Positions 38,630-48,196 of a DNA stretch of 64,000 nucleotides are shown piece after piece; position 1 is the first letter of the stretch, and each line of letters begins with the position of its first letter. The notes below the pieces were generated by a model that did no database searches, was not told the origin of the DNA, and saw only the letters and a list, made by a program, of their open reading frames with translations. Source of the stretch: Pseudomonas sp. FP2335 (GTDB taxonomy: Bacteria; Pseudomonadota; Gammaproteobacteria; Pseudomonadales; Pseudomonadaceae); the NCBI RefSeq assembly GCF_030687535.1, contig NZ_CP117437.1, positions 3,865,501-3,929,500 of the forward strand. Reading direction: 5' to 3'. Made by a program: the position numbers and the translations under genes.

Positions 38630-39339
38630 TCGAACTGTTCCAGCAATACGGCCTGGCCTACCTGTTCAGCGATGGCGCGGGGTTGTCCGGCGTGGCCATG
38701 ACCCTGTGGTTGTTCATCATCTCGGTGGTGTTCGGCTTTTGCCTGTCGATCCCCCTGGCGCTCGCGCGGGTCTCGGAGCACTTCTGGCTGCGCTGGCCGG
38801 TGGAGGTCTACACCTACCTGTTTCGCGGCACACCGCTGTATATCCAACTGCTGATTTGCTACACCGGGCTGTACAGCCTGGAGGTGGTGCAGGACAACGC
38901 GCTGCTCAACCAGTTTTTCCGCAACGCGCTGAACTGCACCCTGCTGGCGTTTGTGCTGAACACCTGCGCCTACACCGTGGAAATCTTCGCCGGGGCAATC
39001 CGCAATATTCCTCACGGCGAAATCGAAGCGGCCCGCGCCTACGGCCTGCACGGCTGGCGGCTGAACCTGTTTGTGGTGGTGCCCGCCGCACTGCGCCGTG
39101 CATTGCCGGCCTACAGCAATGAAATGATCCTGATGCTGCACGCCACTTCCCTGGCGTTTACCGCCACCGTCGCCGACATCCTCAAGGTGGCCCGCGACGC
39201 CAATGCCGAGACGTTCCTCACGTTCCAGGCCTTTGGCATCGCCGCCCTGCTCTACATGCTGCTGTCCTTTGCACTGGTGGGCCTGTTCCGACTGGCCGAA
39301 CGTCGCTGGATGCGTTTTCTTGTTCCTACCCGAGGCTAA
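38626..39339 (+). CDS. Basic amino acid ABC transporter permease (HisM-like)
   Basis: Second membrane subunit, 237 residues, with the EAA loop EAARAYGLHGWRLNLFVVVPA and the N-terminal transmembrane block of the His/Glu/Gln/Arg/opine permease family. Its ATG overlaps the stop of the first permease (ATGA); the ATPase follows after three bases. Confidence 0.88.
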   Translation: MIELFQQYGLAYLFSDGAGLSGVAMTLWLFIISVVFGFCLSIPLALARVSEHFWLRWPVEVYTYLFRGTPLYIQLLICYTGLYSLEVVQDNALLNQFFRNALNCTLLAFVLNTCAYTVEIFAGAIRNIPHGEIEAARAYGLHGWRLNLFVVVPAALRRALPAYSNEMILMLHATSLAFTATVADILKVARDANAETFLTFQAFGIAALLYMLLSFALVGLFRLAERRWMRFLVPTRG

Positions 39340-39342
39340 CCC

Positions 39343-40173
39343 ATGAATCAGTCCGCGCAGGCCCTGGCCGCATACCCTCTGGATGTACCCGTGGCCAAAG
39401 CCGCCACCGCCGCCGTCAAGCTGCAAGTCGAAGGCATCCACAAACGCTATGGCGAACACGAGGTGCTCAAGGGCGTGTCCCTCAACGCCCGCAACGGCGA
39501 CGTGATCAGCCTGATCGGCGCCAGCGGCTCGGGTAAAAGTACGATGCTGCGCTGCATCAACTTTCTCGAACAACCCGACGCCGGGGTCATCACGCTCGAC
39601 GGCATCAGCATCGAAATGCAGCAAGGTCGCGCCGGCACCCGCGCGCCGCACCAAGCCCAACTGCAAAACCTGCGCACGCGCCTGGCCATGGTGTTCCAGC
39701 ACTTCAACCTGTGGAGCCACATGACCGTGCTGGAAAACATCACCATGGCCCCGCGCCGGGTGCTGGGCGTCAGCGCCGCCGAGGCGGAAAAACGCGCGCG
39801 GATGTACCTGGACAAGGTCGGCCTGCCGGGCCGCGTGGCCGATCAGTACCCAGCCTTCCTGTCGGGCGGCCAGCAACAACGCGTGGCGATTGCCCGCGCC
39901 CTGGCCATGGAACCGGAGATCATCCTGTTCGATGAACCCACCTCGGCCCTCGACCCGGAACTTGTAGGAGAAGTCCTCAAAGTCATACAGACGTTGGCTG
40001 AGGAAGGTCGTACCATGCTGATGGTCACCCACGAAATGGGCTTTGCCCGCCAGGTGTCCAGCCAAGTGCTGTTCTTGCACCAGGGCCGTGTCGAGGAACA
40101 AGGCGGCGCCGAGATCCTTGACCACCCCAAGAGCGAACGCTTGCAGCAATTTCTTTCCAACCGTTTGAAGTGA
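39343..40173 (+). CDS. Basic amino acid ABC transporter ATPase (HisP-like)
   Basis: ATPase of 276 residues. Walker [11 protein letters not shown]-loop MVFQHFNLW, signature [15 protein letters not shown], Walker B IILFDEPTSALDPE, switch MVTHEMGFAR. It carries an N-terminal extension of about 30 residues compared with HisP. The Lrp-type regulator starts right after it. Confidence 0.9.
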   Translation: MNQSAQALAAYPLDVPVAKAATAAVKLQVEGIHKRYGEHEVLKGVSLNARNGDVISLIGASGSGKSTMLRCINFLEQPDAGVITLDGISIEMQQGRAGTRAPHQAQLQNLRTRLAMVFQHFNLWSHMTVLENITMAPRRVLGVSAAEAEKRARMYLDKVGLPGRVADQYPAFLSGGQQQRVAIARALAMEPEIILFDEPTSALDPELVGEVLKVIQTLAEEGRTMLMVTHEMGFARQVSSQVLFLHQGRVEEQGGAEILDHPKSERLQQFLSNRLK

Positions 40174-40178
40174 AACCC

Positions 40179-40676
40179 ATGGATACCAAGGCCAACGGAC
40201 CCCATACCTCCCCTGCGCTGGATCGCATCGATGAAGCCATCATCGAAGTGCTGCGTCACCAGGGGCGCATCACCTACGAAAAGCTCTCGTCGCTGGTGCA
40301 CCTCACGCCCAGGCCCTGCCTGGAACGGGTGCGCAAGCTGGAGCGACGCGGGGTGATTCGCGGGTACGGGGCGATCATCGATGTGCAGATGGTCTCGCCG
40401 GGGCTGTCACTGCTGGTGCTGGTGGCCTTGTCCAACCAAAGCGGGCGCTCGGCGCAGAAGGCGTTTGAAGCTTGCGTGAAAAACTGCCCGCAGGTATTCG
40501 AATGCCAGCTGATCAGCGGGCCGTTCGACTACAGCCTGCGCATGCGCTGCCGGGACATGGAGCATTACCGGGTGCTGACGGAGACCTGGTTGAACAATGA
40601 CGAGTTGCATATCGATAAGTTGGTGGCGCATCCGGAGTTGGCCGTCGTCAAAAACACCGCTACAGAGCTGACCTGA
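40179..40676 (+). CDS. Lrp/AsnC-family transcriptional regulator
   Basis: Regulator of 165 residues from ATG 40179 (a GTG at 40170 overlapping the ATPase stop is possible). HTH: GRITYEKLSSLVHLTPRPCLERVRKL; effector domain with FECQLISGPFDYSLRM. As the last gene of the arginine/ornithine transporter operon it is probably its local regulator, sensing a basic amino acid. Confidence 0.83.
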   Translation: MDTKANGPHTSPALDRIDEAIIEVLRHQGRITYEKLSSLVHLTPRPCLERVRKLERRGVIRGYGAIIDVQMVSPGLSLLVLVALSNQSGRSAQKAFEACVKNCPQVFECQLISGPFDYSLRMRCRDMEHYRVLTETWLNNDELHIDKLVAHPELAVVKNTATELT

Positions 40677-40706
40677 AAGGCAACTCACCAAACACTGCAT
40701 AACCCT

Positions 40707-40735
40707 TGTGGGAGCAAGCCCGCTCCCACATTTTT
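40707..40735. terminator. Single-repeat hairpin with T-run, convergent genes
   Basis: TGTGGGAGC and GCTCCCACA pair around AAGCCC, followed by TTTTT. It looks like a REPIN collapsed to its outer arms; it lies at the end of the Lrp gene and overlaps the stop of the convergent gene, so it can end the rightward transcript. Confidence 0.75.
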
Positions 40736-41573
40736 ATGCGTGCCCGCTTGAGATTCGTTTACCGGGTTTGGCGCCAATCAGTTTGGCCTGCCCGTCCTTC
40801 TGCTTGCCCGTGCGCGCCTCGCTGATCAACCCCGGGATCAACTTGCCCTCCGGCAGGTTCTTCCAGAACCGACTGGGCAAATGCCCCTCCATCACCTTGG
40901 GGTTCAAGCGCGCCGGATTGAAGATGTGGCTGTAGTAGGTCAACCACATCTCACTGTGGGGGTCCTCGACATTCTGCGCCAACTGCCGCCACGCCTCGGG
41001 GCATTCACGCTGGTGGATCAACTGCTCGCCGTCGTAATACACCCCGTCCAACGGCGTGGCGATCATCCAGCGATGGCGCCCCATGCGCCCGACAAAATGC
41101 TGGCTGGCAGTTTTCAAGATGTCGTGTGCCGGTTCATGCCACGCCACGTACTCCGGTAATTCGGGCCCTGCCCCGGCCGGCAGCGCAACAAAGCGCACAA
41201 ACGCATGCAAGTGGTGCGCCTCTCGGCTGACCTGTTTGATCCGCCGCTGCAACTCGCTGCCCAATTTGTCCCCCGCCAGCATCGCCGTGCGGTCGCCATG
41301 ACTCACGCGCCATAACACTTCATACAACAGGCTCCAACGCTGCTCGCCGTGATAGCAGGCGGCCGACTCGAGCAATTCGAGCAGCGCCTTGGGCACCCGC
41401 GTCTGGAACGGCCCAAGCCCTGCGGGGATCGGCTCGTCAGTGGCAAACAGGTCGGCCACCTCGGCTTCGCCCCAGCTTACCTGGCTGGGATCGACCTGAT
41501 GGCTGAGCAGCCAGCGCGCCTGGTCGCGCCAGGTGCTGAACAGGTTGTCGCATTCCAGGCTGATCATCCCCAC
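40734..41573 (-). CDS. Putative DNA metabolism/repair protein, TIGR03915-like
   Basis: Protein of 279 residues without signal or membrane segments. It resembles the family always encoded with a putative DNA modification/repair radical SAM protein; conserved parts include LLYEVLWRVSHGDRTAML, EAHHLHAFVRF, ILKTASQHFVGRMGRHRW and the basic C-terminus. The C-terminal half looks related to uracil-DNA glycosylase-type domains, which is family knowledge I cannot verify here. Overlaps its partner gene by 10 bases. Confidence 0.8.
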   Translation of the reverse strand: MGMISLECDNLFSTWRDQARWLLSHQVDPSQVSWGEAEVADLFATDEPIPAGLGPFQTRVPKALLELLESAACYHGEQRWSLLYEVLWRVSHGDRTAMLAGDKLGSELQRRIKQVSREAHHLHAFVRFVALPAGAGPELPEYVAWHEPAHDILKTASQHFVGRMGRHRWMIATPLDGVYYDGEQLIHQRECPEAWRQLAQNVEDPHSEMWLTYYSHIFNPARLNPKVMEGHLPSRFWKNLPEGKLIPGLISEARTGKQKDGQAKLIGAKPGKRISSGHA

Positions 41574-42784
41574 AAGCCCATTTGCTGCGGCTGCGGACGA
41601 TCACGCAATTGCTCGCGCAGCAGCACGCTGGTGCTGTCGGCCTGTTGCGGGTGGTAGTCGCTGGTGATGAAAAACGGCTTGGCCTTGGCTAGCACGCAGC
41701 GCATGCGTGCGAGGTCTTCGAAGCGGATCTTGCGTTCACGGCGCAGGTCCACCAGCCGTTGGGTGGTGCGCAGGCCAATGCCGGGAATGCGTGCGATCAA
41801 GGTCGGTTCGGCGCGGTTGAGGTCCAGGGGGAAGACGTCGCGGTTTTCCAGGGCCCAGGCCAGCTTGGGATCAATATCCAGGGCCAGGTGACCGGGCCCC
41901 TTGAACAGTTCGGTGGCGTTGAAGCCGTAGCTGCGCAGCAGGAAATCGGCTTGATACAAGCGGTGCTCGCGCATCAGCGGTGGCGCGGCCAGGGGTACGC
42001 TTTTCGGGCTGTTGGGGATGGGGCTGAACGCCGAGTAGTACACGCGGCGCAGCTTGAAGCTGCCGTACAACGCCTCGGCTCCATGCAGGATGGTGCTGTC
42101 GTCGGTGTCGTCGGCGCCGACGATCAGCTGCGTGCTCTGCCCCGCTGGCGCGAAACGCGGCGCGCGCGGCTCGTTGAATACGGTCTGCTCGCCGCTGTAG
42201 ATGGTCTGCATGGCCTGCTTGATCGACACGATCTTCTTTTCCGGCGCCAGGGTTTGCAGGCTGGCTTCGGTGGGCAACTCGATGTTCACGCTCAGCCGGT
42301 CGGCATAGCGCCCGGCCTCGGCGATCAGCGCCGGGTCGGCATCGGGAATGGTCTTGAGGTGGATGTAGCCGCGGAAATCATGCTCCTCGCGCAGCAGTTT
42401 GGCGACGCGTACCAACTGTTCCATGGTGTAGTCGGAGGAACGGATGATGCCGGAGCTGAGAAACAGCCCGCTGACGCAATTGCGCCGGTAGAAATCCAGG
42501 GTGAGGGTCACCACCTCCTCCGGGCTGAAGCGTGCGCGGGGCACGTCGCTGGAGCGGCGGTTGACGCAGTATTGGCAGTCGTAGAGGCAGAAGTTGGTGA
42601 GCAACACCTTGAGCAACGAGACACAGCGCCCGTCCGGTGTGTAGCTGTGGCAGATGCCCATGCCGTCGGTGGAGCCCAGCCCGACCTTGCCCTCGGAACT
42701 GCGCTTGGGCGCGCCGCTGCTGGCGCAGGAAGCGTCGTACTTGGCGGCGTCGGCGAGGATGCTGAGTTTTTCGATCAACTGCAT
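41564..42784 (-). CDS. Putative DNA modification/repair radical SAM protein
   Basis: Radical SAM enzyme of 406 residues. The 4Fe-4S cluster motif lies in LLTNFCLYDCQYCVNRR (C-x3-C-x2-C). A helix-hairpin-helix DNA-binding motif is at the C-terminus (LIARIPGIGLRTTQRLVDLR). It also has a Cys near residue 20 and SLLKVLLTN. The pairing with the downstream gene and the DNA-binding motif suggest a DNA base repair or modification role; the reaction is not known. Confidence 0.87.
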   Translation of the reverse strand: MQLIEKLSILADAAKYDASCASSGAPKRSSEGKVGLGSTDGMGICHSYTPDGRCVSLLKVLLTNFCLYDCQYCVNRRSSDVPRARFSPEEVVTLTLDFYRRNCVSGLFLSSGIIRSSDYTMEQLVRVAKLLREEHDFRGYIHLKTIPDADPALIAEAGRYADRLSVNIELPTEASLQTLAPEKKIVSIKQAMQTIYSGEQTVFNEPRAPRFAPAGQSTQLIVGADDTDDSTILHGAEALYGSFKLRRVYYSAFSPIPNSPKSVPLAAPPLMREHRLYQADFLLRSYGFNATELFKGPGHLALDIDPKLAWALENRDVFPLDLNRAEPTLIARIPGIGLRTTQRLVDLRRERKIRFEDLARMRCVLAKAKPFFITSDYHPQQADSTSVLLREQLRDRPQPQQMGLWG

Positions 42785-42851
42785 GGAAGGCTACCGATAC
42801 TGGTTTTTTGTACAGTATCAGCAGCCCCCCCTATGTCACAAGTGCAGCCTG

Positions 42852-44189
42852 TCAGCTCGCGGTAGCGAGCAGCAGGTCTTTCACCGAACGCTCCTGGCCA
42901 CGGCTGCGGTCGTTTTCGTGCAACGACGCGGCAATTTCATCGGCACGGATCGGCAGTACCGACAGCAGCGTGTCGCTCAAACCATGGCTGGCCTGGCTGA
43001 AGCCCTGGATATAAATGCCGGCCTTGCAGCGCTCGTCGGTGACGATGCGGTAATCGCGGGCCACTTCGAAGTCGCCCATGTAGGCTTCCAGCGGTGCCAG
43101 CAAGGCACGATGGGTCTGGCGCTCGTAGCCGGTGGCGAGGATCACTGCATCGTAGTGGTTGACGCAGGTTTCGCCGTTGGCGTTGTTGCGCAGCACCAGT
43201 TCAATACCCAGCGGGCCAGGCGTGGCTTTCTCGACCACGGTCATGGTGCGGAACGCCTGGCGCGCGATACCGGAGACTTTCTGGCGGTAGAAGATGCCGT
43301 AGATGCGCTCGATCAGATCCAGGTCCACCACCGAATAGTTGGTGTTCTGGTACTCGGCGACCAGGCGTTCGCGCTCCTCGCCCACCTGCTGGAACACCAG
43401 GTCGGTGAACGCCGGCGAGAACACTTCGTTGACGAAGGGGCTGTCATCCGCCGGCTTGAGCGCCGAACCGCGCAGGATCATGTCGACTTGCACCGACGGG
43501 AAGCCGTCGTTGAGGTCGATAAACGCCTCGGCCGCGCTCTGGCCACCGCCGATGATCGCGATACGCATCGCCTTGCCGTCGATGCAGGGCTGCTGGGCCA
43601 TGCGCTCCAGGTACTGGGAATGGTGGAACACCCGGCCGTCACCCTTGAGCGCCTTGAACGCCTCGGGAATACGCGGCGTGCCCCCGGCGCTGACCACCAC
43701 CGAACGGGTGGTACGCACATGCTGCTCGCCCACTGCGTCGCGGGAGATCACGCGCAACGCTTCAACCTGCTGTTGATGCAGGATCGGCTCGATGGCCAGC
43801 ACTTCCTCGCCGTAGCGCGCCTGGCTCTGGAACTGCCCGGCGACCCAGCGCAGGTAGTCGTTGTATTCCATGCGGCACGGATAAAAGGTGCCCAGGTTGA
43901 TGAAATCCACCAGGCGCCCGTGGGTTTTCAGGTAATTGACGAAGGAATAAGGGCTGGTGGGGTTGCGCAGGGTCACCAGGTCCTTGAGGAACGAAATCTG
44001 CAGTTCGCTCTGGGTCACCAGGGTATTGCCGTGCCAGCGGTAGTCCGCCTGCTTGTCGAGAAACAGCACGTCGAGTTTGCCCTGGGCTTTTTCGCGCTCC
44101 TGCAGGGCGATGGCCAGCGCCAGGTTCGAAGGGCCGAAACCGATACCGATCAGGTCGTGAACCGCGGGCGAAGCAATTGCCTGTGTCAT
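42852..44189 (-). CDS. pvdA: L-ornithine N5-monooxygenase PvdA
   Basis: Flavoprotein of 445 residues that hydroxylates ornithine for pyoverdine biosynthesis. FAD motif GIGFGPSNLALAI (15-27), NADPH motif IIGGGQSAAEAF, substrate/C-terminal motif ATGYERQTH. Start 44189 follows AGAGGACACTGGA; codons further upstream in this frame are not preceded by a ribosome site and cross the promoter. A PvdS-type promoter box is centred about 95 bases upstream. Neighbour to fpvI as in P. aeruginosa. Confidence 0.93.
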   Translation of the reverse strand: MTQAIASPAVHDLIGIGFGPSNLALAIALQEREKAQGKLDVLFLDKQADYRWHGNTLVTQSELQISFLKDLVTLRNPTSPYSFVNYLKTHGRLVDFINLGTFYPCRMEYNDYLRWVAGQFQSQARYGEEVLAIEPILHQQQVEALRVISRDAVGEQHVRTTRSVVVSAGGTPRIPEAFKALKGDGRVFHHSQYLERMAQQPCIDGKAMRIAIIGGGQSAAEAFIDLNDGFPSVQVDMILRGSALKPADDSPFVNEVFSPAFTDLVFQQVGEERERLVAEYQNTNYSVVDLDLIERIYGIFYRQKVSGIARQAFRTMTVVEKATPGPLGIELVLRNNANGETCVNHYDAVILATGYERQTHRALLAPLEAYMGDFEVARDYRIVTDERCKAGIYIQGFSQASHGLSDTLLSVLPIRADEIAASLHENDRSRGQERSVKDLLLATAS

Positions 44190-44272
44190 TCCAGTGTCCT
44201 CTGGATAAGCCCCTTGGCGGTGGGGCGGGAATACCTTCAAGACCTGCACAACAGGTCGTGTGTTGATAGGAA

Positions 44273-44296
44273 ACGAGGACAGTGAAATAAAATTTA
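44273..44296 (-). promoter_or_regulatory. Iron-starvation (PvdS) promoter of pvdA
   Basis: On the minus strand TAAAT, 16 bases, CGT: the exact form of the iron-starvation box recognised by the ECF sigma factor PvdS. It points to pvdA with an 83-base gap to its start. Confidence 0.8.
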
Positions 44297-44308
44297 ACCG
44301 ATCAGCGC

Positions 44309-44791
44309 TCAGTGTGCGTCCCACTCGCGCATCCGTACCCGGCAGTGCTTCATCGCGTTGACGATGTGTTTTTCCACGAGGCTGCGGGAAATCCCCAGGC
44401 GCTCAGCAATTTGCGGGTGGGACAGGCCGTCGAGCTTGCGCAGCAGGAAGCTGTCGCGGCAGGCCTTGGGCAGTTCCGCCAGGGCCCGCTCCACCATCGC
44501 CAGACGCTGCTCGTGGGCGTGGCTGGCGTGGGGCGATGAGTTGGCGAAGCGCCCTTCGGTGTCCAGCACTTCCAGCGGTTCGACCTGGCGCAACGCGTTG
44601 CGGCGGTGCCCGTCGATCACCAGGTTCAGCGCCGTGCGGTACAAAAACGCGCGTGGCTGGTCGATCGGCGTGTCGCTGGAGCGCTCCAGCACCCGGACAT
44701 AAGCGTCATGCACCACATCCTCGGCCACCTGTCGGTTGCCCAGCTTGGCGTTGAGGAAACACACCAGCTCGCGATAGTAGTTTTCCAACAT
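44309..44791 (-). CDS. fpvI: ECF sigma factor FpvI-like
   Basis: ECF sigma factor of 160 residues. Region 2 (LGNRQVAEDVVHDAYVRVLE), region 4 HTH (LDGLSHPQIAERLGISRSLVEKHIVNAM). Start 44791 is chosen because GGGAG precedes it and the protein length then fits. Located between pvdA and pvdR like fpvI of P. aeruginosa, which directs the ferripyoverdine receptor gene fpvA. The anti-sigma gene fpvR, normally between fpvI and pvdR, is absent. Identity as FpvI rather than another iron-starvation sigma is inferred from position. Confidence 0.82.
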   Translation of the reverse strand: MLENYYRELVCFLNAKLGNRQVAEDVVHDAYVRVLERSSDTPIDQPRAFLYRTALNLVIDGHRRNALRQVEPLEVLDTEGRFANSSPHASHAHEQRLAMVERALAELPKACRDSFLLRKLDGLSHPQIAERLGISRSLVEKHIVNAMKHCRVRMREWDAH

Positions 44792-44884
44792 GACTCCCGA
44801 CCGCCGGAAGAGGCGGCATCCGTTCCTTGTGCACTGTAAGAAAAGATACCCAAACGATGATGGCAGTTTGGGTGCGTGCAATTT

Positions 44885-44899
44885 ATAGTAATTCTCATC
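44885..44899. promoter_or_regulatory. Fur-box-like sequence upstream of fpvI
   Basis: ATAGTAATTCTCATC resembles the Fur consensus core (TGATAATnATTATCA class) and lies about 95 bases upstream of fpvI in an AT-rich stretch. Iron repression of fpvI is expected; the match is imperfect. Confidence 0.4.
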
Positions 44900-44972
44900 T
44901 ACTTTTAAAGAAGTGTTGTACCAACGGACGTTTTTTTTAACCCATGGAGCTGTAACCGCTTGTGTAACCGCC

Positions 44973-44996
44973 TAAATCCCCGCGCAATCCCCTCGT
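44973..44996 (+). promoter_or_regulatory. Iron-starvation (PvdS) promoter of pvdRT-opmQ
   Basis: TAAAT, 16 bases, CGT on the plus strand, ending 55 bases before the pvdR start. Same form as the pvdA box. Places the efflux operon under PvdS control. Confidence 0.72.
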
Positions 44997-45051
44997 TTAA
45001 CAGTCAGCTCTGCGCAACTGCGCCCCGAACTTCCCTGGCTGGAACCAAAGC

Positions 45052-46221
45052 ATGAAACGCTCTCGACCCGCCCGACGCGCGCTGCTTGTTGTCGCGTGCC
45101 TGATCCCCGTCATCGGCGTTGCCGCCTGGCAAGTGCTGCCCTCGGACCGCGACGCCCTCGCCACCGTCACCGTGACCCGCGGCAATATCGAAAACAGCGT
45201 CACCGCCCTCGGCACCCTGCAACCGCGCCGCTATGTGGACGTCGGCGCCCAGGCGTCGGGGCAGATCCAGAAGATCCACGTCGAAGCCGGCGACCACGTC
45301 AAGGCAGGCCAACTGCTGGTGGAAATCGACCCGTCGACGCAAAAAGCCAAGCTTGACGCCAGCCGCTACGGCATCCAGAACCTCAAGGCGCAGTTGCAGG
45401 AACAGCAGGCCCAACTGGCACTGGCGCAGCAGAAATACCAGCGCCAGCAACGTCTGACGGCCGGCAACGCCACCCGCGAAGAAGACGTGCAAACCGCCAA
45501 GGCCGAGCTGAGCGCCACCCAGGCGCGGGTGGCGATGTTCCAGGCGCAGATCCTCCAGGCCCAGGCCAGCCTGCGCAGCGACGAAGCGGAGCTGGGCTAC
45601 ACGCGCATCTATGCGCCGATGGACGGCACCGTCGTCGCGGTAGACGCCCGCGTCGGCCAGACCCTCAACGCGCAACAACAGACCCCGCTGATCCTGCGCA
45701 TCGCCAAGCTGTCGCCGATGACCGTGTGGGCGGAAGTCTCGGAGGCCGACATTGGTCACGTCAAACCGGGGATGACTGCGTATTTCACCACCCTCAGCGG
45801 CGGCAACCGGCGCTGGACCAGCACCGTGCGGCAGATCCTGCCGATCCCGCCCAAGCCGCTGAACGAAACCCAGGGCAGTGGCAGCCCCAGCAGTTCCAAC
45901 AAGAGCGGCAGCGGCCGCGTGGTGCTGTACACCGTGCTGCTGGACGTGGACAACAGCGACCACGCGCTGATGGCCGAGATGACCACCCAGGTGTTTTTTG
46001 TCGCCAGCCAGGTCAAGGATGCCCTCACCGCCCCCGTTGCCGCGCTGCTGGGTACAGCGAACGCCGATAAACAGATCGCTCGTGTGGTCGCCAAGAACGG
46101 CCGCATCGAGGAACGCGAAGTGCGCCTGGGTATCAGCGACCGCCTGCGTGTCGAAGTGCTCGACGGCTTGAACGAAGGCGATCACCTGCTGATCGGCCCA
46201 GCCGACGGCAACGGGGGTTGA
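45052..46221 (+). CDS. pvdR: Pyoverdine efflux periplasmic adaptor PvdR
   Basis: MacA-type membrane fusion protein of 389 residues. N-terminal membrane anchor/signal ([19 protein letters not shown]), biotinyl-lipoyl segment ([26 protein letters not shown]), long coiled-coil hairpin about 95-180 and the second lipoyl half ([20 protein letters not shown]). Links PvdT in the inner membrane with OpmQ; the complex secretes and recycles pyoverdine. Confidence 0.9.
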   Translation: MKRSRPARRALLVVACLIPVIGVAAWQVLPSDRDALATVTVTRGNIENSVTALGTLQPRRYVDVGAQASGQIQKIHVEAGDHVKAGQLLVEIDPSTQKAKLDASRYGIQNLKAQLQEQQAQLALAQQKYQRQQRLTAGNATREEDVQTAKAELSATQARVAMFQAQILQAQASLRSDEAELGYTRIYAPMDGTVVAVDARVGQTLNAQQQTPLILRIAKLSPMTVWAEVSEADIGHVKPGMTAYFTTLSGGNRRWTSTVRQILPIPPKPLNETQGSGSPSSSNKSGSGRVVLYTVLLDVDNSDHALMAEMTTQVFFVASQVKDALTAPVAALLGTANADKQIARVVAKNGRIEEREVRLGISDRLRVEVLDGLNEGDHLLIGPADGNGG

Positions 46222-46222
46222 G

Positions 46223-48196
46223 TTGGCCACGCCCCTGATCGAACTCAAGAACATCCGCAAATCCTACGGCGGCGGCGACAGCCCGCAGGTCGACGTGTTG
46301 CGCGGCATCGACCTGGCGATCCACGCCGGGGAATTCGTCGCGATTGTCGGCGCGTCCGGCTCGGGCAAATCGACGCTGATGAATATCCTCGGCTGCCTCG
46401 ACCGCCCCACTGCGGGCGACTACCTGTTCGCCGGGGAAAACGTCGCGCACCTGGACGGCGATGCGCTGGCCTGGCTGCGCCGCGAGGCGTTCGGCTTTGT
46501 GTTCCAGGGCTACCACCTGATCCCGTCGGGCTCGGCCCAGGAAAACGTCGAGATGCCGGCGATCTACGCCGGCATCAGCGCCGCTGAACGCCACGCCCGC
46601 GCCAAGGCCCTGCTCACCCGCCTGGGCCTGGCCGAGCGCACCGGCAACCGTCCGCACCAACTCTCCGGCGGCCAGCAGCAACGGGTATCGATTGCCCGCG
46701 CGCTGATGAACGGCGGCCATATCATCCTGGCCGACGAACCCACCGGCGCCCTCGACAGCCACAGCGGCGCCGAGGTGATGACACTGCTCGACGAACTGGC
46801 CAGCCAGGGCCACGTGGTCATCCTGATTACCCACGACCGCGAAGTGGCGGCGCGCGCCAACCGCATCATCGAGATCCGCGACGGCCAGATCATCAGCGAC
46901 TCGGCCAAAGACGCCAGCTACGTGCCGGCGGTCGCCAACAGTGATGCCTTGCAAGCCGTGGACCTGCGCCAGCGCCTGATCGACGGCGCCGAGCACAATG
47001 GCGCGTGGAAGGCCGAACTGGTCGACGCCGTGCAGGCCGCCTGGCGGGTGATGTGGATCAACAAGTTCCGCACCGCGCTGACCTTGCTGGGGATCATCAT
47101 CGGCGTGGCGTCGGTGGTGGTGATGCTGGCGGTGGGCGAAGGCAGCAAGCGCCAGGTCATGGCGCAGATGGGCGCGTTCGGTTCCAACATCATCTACCTC
47201 AGCGGTTCGTCGCCCAACCCGCGTACGCCGCTGGGCATCGTTACCCTCAACGATGTGGCGGCACTGGCGGCGTTGCCCCAGGTCAAGCGCATCATGCCGG
47301 TCAATGGCAGCGACGCCGGGATCCGCTTCGGCAACCTCGACTACCTGGCGTACGTGGGCGGCAACGACATCAACTTCCCGGAGATCTTCAACTGGCCGGT
47401 GGTCGAGGGCAGCTACTTCACCGAGGCCGATGAGCGCGCCGGGGCCACCGTGGCGGTGATCGGCCATCGCATCCGCGAGAAGCTGTTCAAGGATCTGCCG
47501 ACGCCGATCGGCCAATACATCCTCATCGAAAACGTGCCGTTCCAGGTGATCGGCGTGCTTGCGGAAAAAGGCTCCAGCTCCGGCAACAAGGACAGCGACG
47601 ACCGCGTCGCCATCCCCTACACCGCCGCCAGCGTGCGCCTGTTCGGCACCTATAACCCGGAATACGTGGCGATTGCCGCCGCCGATGCGCGCAAGGTCCA
47701 CGAAGCCGAGCGGGCCATCGACCAGTTGATGCTCAAGTTGCACAACGGCAAGCGCGACTACCAGCTGACCAACAACGCGGCGATGATCCAGGCCGAGGCG
47801 CGCACGCAGAATACGCTGTCGCTGATGCTCGGTTCGATTGCCGCGATCTCGCTGCTGGTGGGCGGTATCGGTGTGATGAACATCATGCTGATGACCGTCC
47901 GCGAGCGTACCCGTGAAATCGGTATCCGCATGGCCACCGGCGCACGCCAGCGCGACATCCTGCGCCAGTTCCTCACCGAAGCGGTGATGCTCTCGGTGGT
48001 CGGCGGCCTGTTCGGCATCGCCCTCGCGCTGCTCGTCGGCGGCGTGTTGGTGCTGGCCGAAGTGGCCGTGCAATTTTCCCTGGTGGCGGTGTTCGGCGCG
48101 TTTGGCTGTGCGCTGGTCACCGGTGTCATCTTCGGCTTCATGCCGGCCCGTAAAGCTGCCCGGCTCGATCCGGTTAAGGCGTTGACCAGTGAATAA
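46223..48196 (+). CDS. pvdT: Pyoverdine efflux ATPase/permease PvdT
   Basis: MacB-type protein of 657 residues. N-terminal ATPase (Walker [10 protein letters not shown], signature [15 protein letters not shown], Walker [12 protein letters not shown]), then FtsX/MacB membrane part with TM1 about 285-310, a large periplasmic domain, and three C-terminal helices. It begins with TTG one base after the pvdR stop, so translation is probably coupled and modest. No in-frame ATG is better placed. Confidence 0.9.
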   Translation: MATPLIELKNIRKSYGGGDSPQVDVLRGIDLAIHAGEFVAIVGASGSGKSTLMNILGCLDRPTAGDYLFAGENVAHLDGDALAWLRREAFGFVFQGYHLIPSGSAQENVEMPAIYAGISAAERHARAKALLTRLGLAERTGNRPHQLSGGQQQRVSIARALMNGGHIILADEPTGALDSHSGAEVMTLLDELASQGHVVILITHDREVAARANRIIEIRDGQIISDSAKDASYVPAVANSDALQAVDLRQRLIDGAEHNGAWKAELVDAVQAAWRVMWINKFRTALTLLGIIIGVASVVVMLAVGEGSKRQVMAQMGAFGSNIIYLSGSSPNPRTPLGIVTLNDVAALAALPQVKRIMPVNGSDAGIRFGNLDYLAYVGGNDINFPEIFNWPVVEGSYFTEADERAGATVAVIGHRIREKLFKDLPTPIGQYILIENVPFQVIGVLAEKGSSSGNKDSDDRVAIPYTAASVRLFGTYNPEYVAIAAADARKVHEAERAIDQLMLKLHNGKRDYQLTNNAAMIQAEARTQNTLSLMLGSIAAISLLVGGIGVMNIMLMTVRERTREIGIRMATGARQRDILRQFLTEAVMLSVVGGLFGIALALLVGGVLVLAEVAVQFSLVAVFGAFGCALVTGVIFGFMPARKAARLDPVKALTSE

